Source: Rubrivivax gelatinosus
Lineage (GTDB): Bacteria > Pseudomonadota > Gammaproteobacteria > Burkholderiales > Burkholderiaceae_C
Assembly (NCBI RefSeq): GCF_004340905.1
Contig: NZ_SLXD01000001.1
Location: 62,001 to 126,000, forward strand
DNA length: 64,000 nucleotides
Direction of reading: 5' to 3'
Shown: positions 1 to 12,798 of the stretch, one piece after another
How positions within the stretch are numbered: position 1 is the stretch's first letter
How the letters are laid out: every line of letters starts with the position of its first letter
Made by a program: the position numbers and the translations under genes
Notes under the pieces: generated by a model
Database searches by the model: none
Seen by the model: the letters and a program-made list of their open reading frames with translations, nothing else
What the model was told of the DNA's origin: nothing

Positions 1-422
1 CGCAGCGCCGCCGCGCCGCGCAGGCCGACCGCGTTCAGCTTCATCAGCACGATGTCGCGGACCGCCGACTCGGGCAGATCCGGAAAGTGCTCGCGCAGCG
101 GAAAGGCGACGTTCTCGAACACCGTCAGGTCGGTGAACAGCGCGCCGAACTGGAACAGCATGCCCAGGCGGCGACGCAGGCGGAACAACTGGTCCTTGTC
201 GCGTGGGTCGATCTGCTGGCCGTCGAAGACGATGCGGCCCTGGTTGGGCGGGTACACGCCGCCGATCAGCCGCAGCAGCGTCGTCTTGCCGCAACCCGAG
301 CCGCCCAGAATGGCCGTGACCTGGCCACGGCGGAAAGTCATCGAGACGTCGCGGAGGATCGTCCGTGCGGCGTCGTAGCCGAACGTGACGTGGTCGATCT
401 CGATGAGGGCGTCGGACTTCAA
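1..422 (-). CDS. mlaF: MlaF-type phospholipid ABC transporter ATP-binding protein (partial, C-terminus outside window)
   Basis: Reading leftwards, the translation begins with an ATPase N-terminus (SDALIEIDHVTFGYD) and reaches a Walker A loop GGSGCGKTT, then a Q-loop region RLGMLFQFGALFTDLTVFEN. The FQFGALF stretch is typical of MlaF/Ttg2A ATPases, which power retrograde phospholipid traffic between the outer and inner membranes. No in-frame ATG or GTG lies near the start, so the TTG at 420-422 is the best available initiation codon and the exact start is uncertain. About 140 codons are present and the rest runs off the left edge. It lies 153 bp downstream of gltD on the same strand. Next to gltBD in Burkholderiales one expects mlaFEDBC, but the partner genes are outside the window. 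Confidence 0.85.
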   Translation of the reverse strand, partial: MKSDALIEIDHVTFGYDAARTILRDVSMTFRRGQVTAILGGSGCGKTTLLRLIGGVYPPNQGRIVFDGQQIDPRDKDQLFRLRRRLGMLFQFGALFTDLTVFENVAFPLREHFPDLPESAVRDIVLMKLNAVGLRGAAAL

Positions 423-575
423 GCGGAGCGTGTCGCGGCCTGTCGGCCCCGACCTAAACGAATCGTGGGTCGGTAATTTTCGCACGAGGCTACGGGAGCT
501 GCGGGTTCGCCCGAACTCAGCCCCCGGTAAAGCCTTGTGAACGGCAACACGCTGCCGCGACCTGCGCTCGCGATT

Positions 576-2042
576 TCAGCGCGGCAGCAGCGACGAGCCG
601 GTCAGGAACTCGTCGACCTCACGCGCGCACTGGCGGCCTTCGCGGATCGCCCAGACGACGAGCGACTGGCCGCGGCGCATGTCGCCGGCGGCGAAGACCT
701 TGGCCACGCTTGTGCGGTAGCCGCCGGCGGCCTCGGTCGTGGCCGCGGCGTTACCGCGTGCGTCCTTGGCGACGCCGAAGGCCTCGAGCACGCTGGCCAC
801 GGGGTTGGTGAAACCCATCGCCAGCAGCACCAGGTCGGCCTTCCATTCGCGCTCGCTGCCGGGCACCTCGACCATCTTGCCGCCCTGCCACTGCACGTTC
901 ACCGTCTTCAGGCCGGTGAGCTTGCCCTTGCTGCCGACGAACTCCTTGGTCGCGATGGCGAACTCGCGCGCGCAGCCTTCCTCGTGGCTGGAGCTGGTGC
1001 GCAGCTTGCTCGGCCAGTACGGCCAGGTCATCGGCCGGTCTTCCTGCTGCGGCGGCATCGGCATCAGCTCGAACTGCGTGACGCTGGCCGCGCCGTGGCG
1101 GTTGCTGGTGCCGACGCAGTCGCTGCCGGTGTCGCCGCCGCCGATGACGATGACATGTTTGCCTTCGGCCCGGATCTGGCCCTTGACCTTGTCGCCGGCG
1201 ACGACCTTGTTCTGCTGCGGCAGGAACTCCATCGCGAAGTGCACGCCGTCGAGATCACGCCCGGGGACCGGCAGGTCGCGCGACTGCTCGGCGCCGCCGG
1301 CCAGGATGACGGCGTCGAACTCGGCCTGCAGCTGTTCGGCCGACACCGTCTCCTTGGCGTCGTTCGTGACCTTGCTGCCCTTGGGCAGCGCGCCGACGAG
1401 CACGCCGGTGCGGAAGACCACGCCTTCGGCCTTCATCTGGTCGACGCGCCGGTCGATGTGCGACTTCTCGAACTTGAAGTCCGGGATGCCGTAGCGCAGC
1501 AGGCCGCCGACGCGGTGGTTCTTCTCGAACACCGTGACCTCGTGGCCGGCACGCGCGAGCTGCTGCGCCGCGGCCAGGCCGGCCGGGCCGGAGCCGACGA
1601 CGGCGACCTTCCTGCCGGTCTTGTGCGCGGCCGGCAGCGGCCGGATCCAGCCTTCGGCCCAGGCGCGGTCGACGATCGCGTGTTCCAGGCTCTTGATGCC
1701 GACGGCGTCGCCGTTGACGTTGAGCGTGCACGCCGCCTCGCAGGGTGCGGGGCAGATGCGGCCGGTGAACTCGGGGAAGTTGTTCGTCGAGTGCAGCACC
1801 TCGATCGCGTTCTTCCAGTCGCCGCGGTAGACCAGGTCGTTCCAGTCGGGGATCAGGTTGTTGACCGGACAGCCGTTGTTGCAGAACGGCGTGCCGCAGT
1901 CCATGCAGCGTGCGCCCTGGATCTTCGCCTTCGGCTCGTCCAGGCCGATGACGAACTCCTTCCAGGTCTTCAGACGTTCGGCGACGGGCGTGTAGCCCTC
2001 CTCCTGGCGCTCGTACTCGAGGAAGCCGGTGACCTTGCCCAT
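576..2042 (-). CDS. gltD: Glutamate synthase (NADPH) small subunit
   Basis: The 488-residue product starts [13 protein letters not shown] and matches the usual GltD length. Near the N-terminus are the cysteine clusters [14 protein letters not shown] and CPAPCEAAC that hold Fe-S centres. A dinucleotide-binding glycine motif [17 protein letters not shown] follows, then a second one, [11 protein letters not shown]. The subunit passes electrons from NADPH through FAD and Fe-S centres to GltB, which makes two glutamates from glutamine and 2-oxoglutarate. The reading frame stays open 62 codons upstream of this ATG, but that part is low-complexity sequence read out of frame inside the end of gltB, so the ATG 22 bp after the gltB stop is preferred. 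Confidence 0.97.
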   Translation of the reverse strand: MGKVTGFLEYERQEEGYTPVAERLKTWKEFVIGLDEPKAKIQGARCMDCGTPFCNNGCPVNNLIPDWNDLVYRGDWKNAIEVLHSTNNFPEFTGRICPAPCEAACTLNVNGDAVGIKSLEHAIVDRAWAEGWIRPLPAAHKTGRKVAVVGSGPAGLAAAQQLARAGHEVTVFEKNHRVGGLLRYGIPDFKFEKSHIDRRVDQMKAEGVVFRTGVLVGALPKGSKVTNDAKETVSAEQLQAEFDAVILAGGAEQSRDLPVPGRDLDGVHFAMEFLPQQNKVVAGDKVKGQIRAEGKHVIVIGGGDTGSDCVGTSNRHGAASVTQFELMPMPPQQEDRPMTWPYWPSKLRTSSSHEEGCAREFAIATKEFVGSKGKLTGLKTVNVQWQGGKMVEVPGSEREWKADLVLLAMGFTNPVASVLEAFGVAKDARGNAAATTEAAGGYRTSVAKVFAAGDMRRGQSLVVWAIREGRQCAREVDEFLTGSSLLPR

Positions 2043-2064
2043 GATGGTTCTCGTCCTGTTCTGG

Positions 2065-6798
<4,734 letters not shown>

Positions 6799-6829
6799 GG
6801 CGATCTCCGGGCATTCAGGGGGGAGCGCG

Positions 6830-6858
6830 AGCCTAACCCACGCTCCCTATGAGGGCAA
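6830..6858 (-). promoter_or_regulatory. Predicted sigma-70 promoter of gltBD
   Basis: On the minus strand a TTGCCC hexamer (6853-6858) is separated by exactly 17 bp from TAGGCT (6830-6835). This places the transcription start near 6823, about 25 bp before the gltB ATG. It was found by eye. It lies immediately next to the transposase-linked repeats at 6868-6932, so those repeats form the upstream boundary of the promoter. Confidence 0.5.
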
Positions 6859-6867
6859 GCCCGAATA

Positions 6868-6932
6868 AATAGGGTCAGACACCACAACAAAGAGGCTCGT
6901 CGGTTGCGACTCTCTTTAATGGGGACAGAGTG
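6868..6932. repeat. Pair of direct repeats resembling ends of REP/RAYT-type elements
   Basis: Two copies of a 15-bp word lie 50 bp apart: AATAGGGTCAGACAC (6868-6882) and AATGGGGACAGAGTG (6918-6932). Both fit AATRGGGWCAGAS. They sit between gltB and the Y1-transposase-like gene. GGGGTCAGAG-type words are often found next to REP-associated tyrosine transposases in proteobacteria (general recollection of these families). Here they are probably relics of such an element. The remaining 6933-7124 stretch holds no gene I can support. Confidence 0.45.
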
Positions 6933-7124
6933 ATGCGCCGGGACGGTGCAGCCTGTTCGTGCGCGGTGCGCCGGCAGCGGAGAACGCCCGCCCAGGTCGC
7001 GCAGGGCACGCGCTTGCGACAAGGTTTGGTGCGAGACCGGCGCCGCCCGGCGGCGGCAGGCAGCCGACGGCGGGACGACGACTCGGGGAAAGTCCGGACC
7101 CGCCGCAGCCTGCGCGGCGGTCTT

Positions 7125-7139
7125 CCTCCCGCCGGGAGG
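7125..7139. terminator. GC-rich perfect hairpin just after the transposase-like gene
   Basis: CCTCCCG-C-CGGGAGG is a perfect 7-bp stem with a single-base centre, beginning one base after the stop codon of the minus-strand transposase-like gene. There is no clear U-tract, so this may be an mRNA-stabilising or Rho-assisted hairpin, or a REP hairpin belonging to the element, rather than a classical intrinsic terminator. Confidence 0.35.
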
Positions 7140-7140
7140 T

Positions 7141-7809
7141 TCAGTTCAGCGGACGCGCCGGGGCCGGGCGCGGCGGCCGCCCGCGCGGCCGCGGGCGCAG
7201 CGGCCGGCTCGTCTGTTCGCCCAGACGGGCCAGGAAGGCCGGCCCGCCGGCCGCCCAGCCGCCCAGCGCCGCCTCGCGCAGGGCGGCCGCTTCGGCGGGT
7301 GCGACACCGGTCTCCAGCAGGCGGCGGTAAGCCGCCTCGCGTTCGAACGGCGTGTTGCCCAGCTGCCAGACTTCCGGCGGGTCGACGACCAGCGGGTCGC
7401 GCCCGCCGGTGCGGTGCGCCGCGCTGGACCACGGCGCCGCGGCGTCGACCAGCCGCAGCGCGGCCAGCAGCCACGCGCCCGGCTCGACCGGCGCGCAACG
7501 GTAGCGGCCGTCCCACAGCGTGCCGCGGCCGCCGTGGCGCTGGCGGTAGGCGGCGACGTAACGCCGGCCCAGCGCCTGCATCATGCGGCCCAGCGCGTCC
7601 TCGGCCGGTGGTGTCGCGACGATCTGGACCTCGGCGTCGGCCAGCGCGTAGGCATGGATCGCCACGCGGTGTGCCGCGGCCGCTTCGCGCAGCGCGGCGA
7701 CGAAGGCGCGCCGGTCCTCGTCATCGGCGAACACGCTGCGCCCGTCGTGCCCGCGCTGGACGACGAGATGGCCGCAGCCGGGCAGCACGAGGCGCGGCAG
7801 CCGGGCCAT
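7141..7809 (-). CDS. REP-associated tyrosine transposase-like protein with lost HUH motif
   Basis: This 222-residue protein has the layout of the Y1/REP-associated transposase (RAYT) family. It starts MARLPRLVLPGCGHLVVQRG, has the family segment GRRYVAAY with candidate nucleophile tyrosines Y84/Y88, then GTLWDGRYR and a late PWSSA motif. The metal-binding HUH motif, normally NHVHL in this family, reads AEVQI (residues 59-63), so both histidines are replaced, by Glu60 and Gln62. It is therefore unlikely to cut DNA by the classical mechanism. It begins 3 bp after the dgt stop and appears co-transcribed with the aroKB-dgt genes. A domesticated role or slow decay are both possible. No frameshift or internal stop is seen. 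Confidence 0.8.
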   Translation of the reverse strand: MARLPRLVLPGCGHLVVQRGHDGRSVFADDEDRRAFVAALREAAAAHRVAIHAYALADAEVQIVATPPAEDALGRMMQALGRRYVAAYRQRHGGRGTLWDGRYRCAPVEPGAWLLAALRLVDAAAPWSSAAHRTGGRDPLVVDPPEVWQLGNTPFEREAAYRRLLETGVAPAEAAALREAALGGWAAGGPAFLARLGEQTSRPLRPRPRGRPPRPAPARPLN

Positions 7810-7812
7810 CGT

Positions 7813-8964
7813 TCAGAGCGCGAACAGGTCGCGGCCGGTCAGCCGCTGGTGCTCGCGCAGCGCGAAGCGGTCGGTCATGCCGGCGATGTAGTCGGCCACC
7901 GCACGGTGGAAGTCGCTGGCGCCGGCAAAGTCGGCCGGCATCTCCTGCGGCGCGGCGACGTAGGCGGCGAAGAGTTCGGCGACGACGGTGCGCGCACGGG
8001 CCGTCACGTCGACGACCTGCGGATGGCGGTACAGCTCCTTGAACAGGAAACGCTTCAGCTCGGCCAGCGGCTCGCGCACCGCGTCGCTGAACGCGGCGAT
8101 GCGCGGCAGCCGGCGCAGCGCGTCGGCGTCTTGCGGCCGGTGCCGGGCGAGCTGGCGGTGGGTCTCGTCGATCAGGTCGTAGACCAGCGCCGACAGCAGC
8201 CGCCGCAGCGTCTCGAACAGCAGCCGGCGCGGCGGCATCGTGGCCAGCCGCGGATGCGCGGCCAGCGCCTCGTCGCGAAAACGCGCGTACAGCGCCAGGC
8301 CGTCGAGCTGCTCCATCGTGATCAGCCCGGAGCGCACGCCGTCGTCGACGTCGTGGGCGTTGTAGGCCACCTCGTCGGCGAGGTTGACGATCTGCGCCTC
8401 CAGCGAAGGCTGCGTGCCGTCGAGGAAACGCCGCGCCGGGCCGTCGGGCTCGGTGGCGCACATCAGCTCCGCATGGCGCTGCGAGCAGTGTTTGAGGATG
8501 CCCTCGCGGGTCTCGAACGTCAGGTTCAGGCCGTCGAACTCCGGATAACGCTGCTCCAGCTTGTCGACGACCCGCAGGCTCTGCAGGTTGTGCTCGAAGC
8601 CGCCGTGATCGGCCATGCACTGGTTCAGCACGTCCTGGCCGGCGTGTCCGAACGGCGTGTGGCCGAGGTCGTGGGCCAGCGCCAGCGCCTCGATCAACTC
8701 CTCGTTCAGCCGCAGCTGGCGCGCGACGGAACGCCCGAGCTGGGCGACTTCCAGCGAATGCGTCAGCCGGGTGCGGAACAGGTCGCCTTCATGGTTGACG
8801 AAGACCTGGGTCTTGTAGACCAGGCGCCGGAACGCGGTGCTGTGAACGATGCGGTCGCGGTCGCGCTGGTGCTCGGTGCGCGGCGCCGACGAACCCTCGT
8901 CGATGCGCCGGCCGCGGCTGCGCCACGGATCGACCGCCCACGGAGCCAGCCCGGTGTCGTTCAC
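7813..8964 (-). CDS. dgt: Deoxyguanosinetriphosphate triphosphohydrolase-like protein
   Basis: The 383-residue product is an HD-domain dNTPase. The metal-binding histidines are in the segment [13 protein letters not shown], followed by the HD pair in [13 protein letters not shown]; a later Asp lies in [15 protein letters not shown]. Members hydrolyse dGTP or other dNTPs to the nucleoside and triphosphate. This is the shorter dGTPase-like type (usual length 370-400), not the 505-residue E. coli form. Translation starts at a GTG that overlaps the aroB stop by 4 bp (GTGA). The transposase-like gene follows after 3 bp. Linkage of aroK, aroB and dgt is widespread in Burkholderiales. Confidence 0.93.
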   Translation of the reverse strand: MNDTGLAPWAVDPWRSRGRRIDEGSSAPRTEHQRDRDRIVHSTAFRRLVYKTQVFVNHEGDLFRTRLTHSLEVAQLGRSVARQLRLNEELIEALALAHDLGHTPFGHAGQDVLNQCMADHGGFEHNLQSLRVVDKLEQRYPEFDGLNLTFETREGILKHCSQRHAELMCATEPDGPARRFLDGTQPSLEAQIVNLADEVAYNAHDVDDGVRSGLITMEQLDGLALYARFRDEALAAHPRLATMPPRRLLFETLRRLLSALVYDLIDETHRQLARHRPQDADALRRLPRIAAFSDAVREPLAELKRFLFKELYRHPQVVDVTARARTVVAELFAAYVAAPQEMPADFAGASDFHRAVADYIAGMTDRFALREHQRLTGRDLFAL

Positions 8965-10052
8965 GCCACGAGGTGGCGCTCGATCGCCTGGGCGACCAGC
9001 GCGTCGGGAGCCGCGCGCACGACGGCGCGGCCCGGGGCCTCGATCAGCACGAAGCGGATCTCGCCGCCTTCAGCCTTCTTGTCGACACGCATCAGCTCGA
9101 GGTAGCGCTCGATGCCCAGCCGCGGCCCGCGCACCGGCAGGCCGGCGCGTTCGCACAAACGCTGCAGGCGCTCGACGAAGGCCGCCGGCACCCGGCCGAG
9201 CAGCGCCGACAGCTCGGCGGCCATCACCATGCCGCAGCCGACGGCTTCGCCGTGCAGCCATTCGCCATAACCCAGGCCGGCTTCGATCGCATGGCCGAAG
9301 GTGTGGCCGAAGTTGAGGATCGCGCGCAGGCCGGCTTCGCGTTCGTCCTGGCCGACGACCTCGGCCTTGATCTCGCAGGAGCGCCGCACGGCAAACGCCA
9401 GCGCTGCGCGGTCGCGCGCGCGCAGCGCATCGACGTTCGCCTCGATCCAGTCGAGGAAACCGGCGTCGGCGATCGGCCCGTACTTGATGATCTCGGCCAG
9501 CCCGGCGCTCACTTCGCGCGCCGGCAGCGTGTCCAGCGTGTCGAGGTCGCAGATCACGCGGCGCGGCTGGTAGAACGCGCCGATCATGTTCTTGCCCAGC
9601 GGGTGGTTGATCGCGGTCTTGCCGCCCACCGAGGAGTCGACCTGGGCCAGCAGCGTGGTCGGCACCTGCACGAAGGGCACGCCGCGCATGTAGCTGGCCG
9701 CCGCGAAGCCGGTGATGTCGCCGACGACGCCGCCGCCGAGCGCGTAGAGCACCGTCTTGCGGTCGCAGCCGCGCCCGAGCAGGTGGTCGAAGATCAGGTT
9801 CAGCGTCTGCCAGGTCTTGTGCGCCTCGCCGTCGGGCAGCACGACGGTGCTGACGTCGCGGTGCAGCGGCGCCAGCGCGCGCCGCAGCGCGTCGCCGTGC
9901 AGCGGATCGACCGTGGTGTTGGTGACGATGACCGCCGAAGCCGAGCGCGGCAGGCCGGCCCACGACCCGGCCCGGGCCAGCAGGCCGCCAGCGATCAGGA
10001 TGTCGTAGCGCGAATCGGGAGTGGCGACGGAGACGGTGACGGGCTCGGACAT
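8961..10052 (-). CDS. aroB: 3-dehydroquinate synthase
   Basis: The 363-residue product converts DAHP to 3-dehydroquinate in the shikimate pathway, using NAD and a divalent metal. Visible family motifs are the NAD-binding [19 protein letters not shown], the conserved [19 protein letters not shown] and the metal-ligand region [19 protein letters not shown] with H-GEAV following. Length matches the family. The ATG follows aroK by 32 bp, and the gene's end overlaps the dgt start by 4 bp, consistent with the conserved aroK-aroB-dgt order. Confidence 0.97.
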   Translation of the reverse strand: MSEPVTVSVATPDSRYDILIAGGLLARAGSWAGLPRSASAVIVTNTTVDPLHGDALRRALAPLHRDVSTVVLPDGEAHKTWQTLNLIFDHLLGRGCDRKTVLYALGGGVVGDITGFAAASYMRGVPFVQVPTTLLAQVDSSVGGKTAINHPLGKNMIGAFYQPRRVICDLDTLDTLPAREVSAGLAEIIKYGPIADAGFLDWIEANVDALRARDRAALAFAVRRSCEIKAEVVGQDEREAGLRAILNFGHTFGHAIEAGLGYGEWLHGEAVGCGMVMAAELSALLGRVPAAFVERLQRLCERAGLPVRGPRLGIERYLELMRVDKKAEGGEIRFVLIEAPGRAVVRAAPDALVAQAIERHLVA

Positions 10053-10084
10053 GCCACCAGTGTACGGGGCAGGCTGCGACCGCC

Positions 10085-10663
10085 TCAGCGCCGCGCGGCG
10101 GGCGGTTCGCCTGGCGGGTGGTCGATCGGCGAAGGCACGCGGTCCGGGTCGATGATGCCGGCCAGTTCCAGCTGCATCAGCACCATGCCGATCAATGCCG
10201 GCACCGAGGGCCGGGTGGTCTCGACGACGAAATGGGCGCAGCGGCGGTACAGCGGGTCGCGATCACGGAACAGATCGCGCAGCTTGCGCTGCGGGTCGGC
10301 CACCTGAAGCAGAGGCCGCGTGCTGTCGTGGCGCAGGCGGCGGAAGAGTTCTTCCGGCGTCGACCGCAGGTAGAAGACCTGGGTGCGGGCGTGCAGCGCC
10401 TCGCGGTTGGCCGGCCGCAGCACGGCGCCGCCGCCGGTGGCCAGCACGCAGCCCGGCTGGCGCGTCAGCTCGTCGATCGTGCGCTGCTCCAGGTCGCGGA
10501 ACGCGTCCTCCCCCTGGGCAGCGAAGAAGTCGCGGATGCTGCCGCCGAGCTGGCGCTCGATCTCGGCATCACTGTCGACGAACCGAAGGCCAAGCTGCCG
10601 CGCCAGATGGCGCCCGACAGTGGACTTGCCACTGCCGGGCATGCCGACGAGGGAGACGATCAC
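10085..10663 (-). CDS. aroK: Shikimate kinase
   Basis: The 192-residue enzyme phosphorylates shikimate with ATP. It begins with the Walker A loop [12 protein letters not shown], then the substrate-binding [16 protein letters not shown] and GGGAVLRP motifs, and the LID arginine in RDRDPLYR. The extra C-terminal tail of about 20 residues ([13 protein letters not shown] end) is longer than in E. coli AroK. The start codon overlaps the stop of the upstream Big-1 lipoprotein gene by 4 bp, so the two are probably translationally coupled. Confidence 0.96.
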   Translation of the reverse strand: MIVSLVGMPGSGKSTVGRHLARQLGLRFVDSDAEIERQLGGSIRDFFAAQGEDAFRDLEQRTIDELTRQPGCVLATGGGAVLRPANREALHARTQVFYLRSTPEELFRRLRHDSTRPLLQVADPQRKLRDLFRDRDPLYRRCAHFVVETTRPSVPALIGMVLMQLELAGIIDPDRVPSPIDHPPGEPPAARR

Positions 10664-12768
10664 TGGATCGTGCAGGGCGTCGTGGGCGTCGACCTCGGGT
10701 CGACGGTGACGGTGTAGGTCGTGGTCAGGCCGCTCGGCGACTTGAACGACAGGGCGAGCGCCCCCGGGACGGTGGCGTCGTCGCCGAACTCGTAGCTGAC
10801 GCCGACACCCGGGAACGGCGCGGTCGTGCTGACGACGGGCGAGCCACCCGCCACCTTCACCGTCAGGCCGGTGGTCTGGGCGGTGGCGCTCACCACCGTT
10901 GCGGCCGCCATCGGGTTGAAGCGGTAGGCGTTGTTGTCCGTCGCCGCGAAGTACAGACTGCCGGCGTAGGACCCGGTGTACACCGTGTCGCCACCCGACA
11001 TCGCGACCTTGGTGACGCTCACCGCTGGCGAGGTGAGCGTGGGGCCGCTCGTCTTGGTGATCGCGTTGGCGGTGCAGGCGGCATTCGTCAGGCCGCTCGT
11101 GTCGAGCCAGACGGCGCCGGCCGCAGAGGTCGACAGCACGGTCTCCACCGAGCGCCGGACGTAGGTGCGCTGGGTCCAGGTGCCGTCACAGGTGGCCGGA
11201 CGGCTCGGGATCCAGGCGTCTGCCCCGGCCGGGATCAGTTGCAGGATCGGGTAGGTCGAGCTGCGGTCGACACAGGCGCTGACATCGGCGCCGGTCAGCG
11301 AGACGAACTCGTCGAACGAAGCGTCGAACGTGGCGTCGAACAGCTTGTCCTTCGTGACGTCGCCCAGGTCCTGGAACGGCTCGGTGCTGTCCCAGACGTT
11401 GTCGCCGTCGAGGTCGATGAACGACTCTTCCCCGACCGCGTAGGCGACGATCGTGACCCGGCCGTCCGCGGGACGCGGCGCCTGCGACACGAAGTTGACC
11501 GTCGCCGAGGCGATCGAGCCGCTGAGCCGGGTCTGTGCGCTCGACGCGACCTGGCCACCCTCGGCCCAGAAGCTGATCGTCGTGCCGGCGGGCACCGGGT
11601 TGGCGCTGCGGTCCGCGGCGTAGATCGTGTAGGTGTTCGTCGTGCCGTCGATGTTGTAACCCTCGATGTTCAGCGTGTCCTGCGACAGCGAGAAGTTGAG
11701 TTGCGAGGGCAGGCCGACGGCCACCGCCAGGTTGCTGGAGACGGTGGAGACGCCGCTGGCGAGCGCGGCGGTCACGCGCACCGGGGTCGGCACGGTCCCG
11801 GAGTTCACCAGGACGCTGACCTGGCCGTCGTCGTCCGTCGTGCGCGTCACCGCGCTCTGGCCGCCCTGGATCGTCAGGCCGCCGGTGAAGGTCGTCAGCG
11901 ACAGCGTCACCGACTGGTTGGGCAGCGGGTTGTCGGAGCGGTCGTTGACCTGGAAGACGACGGTCGACGAGGTCGTCAGGCCCGAGCCCTGGAGGTAGAT
12001 CGTCTCGGGCGAGGCGCTGACGAACACGATGTTGTTGGCCGTCGGCGAGCCGATGAACAGACCCAGCGTCGAGGACACCGTGGTGCCCGAGATCGACGCC
12101 GTGACGGTGTCGGTGCTCAGCGTCGCGCCACAGCCTTCATCCTTGTACGTGAAGTACACCGGGCTGGTGGTGACCGTCGTGCTGGCCGGAGAGATCGTCG
12201 CCTTGCCGGCGGCGACGCAGGAGGAGGTGAGCGCCAAGGTGGCCGGTGCCGTCGTGCCGACGCCGCTCAGCGAGACCGTCAGCACGGTCTGACCGTAGGC
12301 GCTGACCGGCGAGCCGCTGGAGGTTCCGCTGTCGGCGGTCAAGCTCGTGATGGTCGAGTTGGTCGCGACGAGGCTGAAGCCCTTGGATGCGGTGACGGTC
12401 TCGTCACCGATCTCCGCCGTGGCCACCACCGTGTCGGCGCCGGCCGTCGTGGAGGACGCCGGCGACAGCGTGACCGTGGCCACGCCGTCCTCGTCGGACA
12501 AGGCGGTCTCGGCGCTCAGGCTGCCGTTGCCGTTGGTGGTCGAGAAGCTCACGACGACACCGGAGGCGGACTTGCCGGCGGCGGTCTTCAGCCTCGCGGT
12601 CACCGTCGCTGGCGAGGCCGCCGTCACGGTGCCCGAGGACAGCGACAGTGTCATCGACGCGGCACCGTCGGTGTCGTTGTCCGGCGCCTTGGGATTGCTG
12701 CTCCCCCCACCGCACGCGGCCAGGGCCAGCAAGGCCACCAGGGCGAACAGCCTCTTCAACATCGACAT
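10660..12768 (-). CDS. Big-1/Ig-like repeat lipoprotein inserted between pilQ and aroK
   Basis: The 702-residue product starts with a lipoprotein signal ending in the lipobox LAAC (Cys19), followed by a Gly/Ser/Asp-rich linker. Serine/threonine-rich beta-sandwich repeats typical of bacterial Ig-like group 1 (intimin/invasin-like) domains occupy about residues 37-133, 240-350 and 355-450; conserved turns such as DEDGVATVTLSP and DDDGQVSVLV mark the repeat cores. An EF-hand/dockerin-like acidic loop DLDGDNVWD occurs near residue 452. The protein should be anchored to the outer membrane, facing periplasm or surface. It lies 30 bp after pilQ and overlaps aroK, inside the pilus-shikimate operon, so a link to pilus biogenesis or adhesion is plausible but unproven. 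The exact function is unknown. Confidence 0.85.
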   Translation of the reverse strand: MSMLKRLFALVALLALAACGGGSSNPKAPDNDTDGAASMTLSLSSGTVTAASPATVTARLKTAAGKSASGVVVSFSTTNGNGSLSAETALSDEDGVATVTLSPASSTTAGADTVVATAEIGDETVTASKGFSLVATNSTITSLTADSGTSSGSPVSAYGQTVLTVSLSGVGTTAPATLALTSSCVAAGKATISPASTTVTTSPVYFTYKDEGCGATLSTDTVTASISGTTVSSTLGLFIGSPTANNIVFVSASPETIYLQGSGLTTSSTVVFQVNDRSDNPLPNQSVTLSLTTFTGGLTIQGGQSAVTRTTDDDGQVSVLVNSGTVPTPVRVTAALASGVSTVSSNLAVAVGLPSQLNFSLSQDTLNIEGYNIDGTTNTYTIYAADRSANPVPAGTTISFWAEGGQVASSAQTRLSGSIASATVNFVSQAPRPADGRVTIVAYAVGEESFIDLDGDNVWDSTEPFQDLGDVTKDKLFDATFDASFDEFVSLTGADVSACVDRSSTYPILQLIPAGADAWIPSRPATCDGTWTQRTYVRRSVETVLSTSAAGAVWLDTSGLTNAACTANAITKTSGPTLTSPAVSVTKVAMSGGDTVYTGSYAGSLYFAATDNNAYRFNPMAAATVVSATAQTTGLTVKVAGGSPVVSTTAPFPGVGVSYEFGDDATVPGALALSFKSPSGLTTTYTVTVDPRSTPTTPCTIQ

Positions 12769-12798
12769 GGATTTCCTCCCCTCTGACGGGATATTGGG

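Noticed and set aside
6799..7140. A complete REP/RAYT mobile element
   Set aside because: Only two short repeats and one hairpin are present, no target-site duplication was seen, and the protein lacks its HUH histidines.
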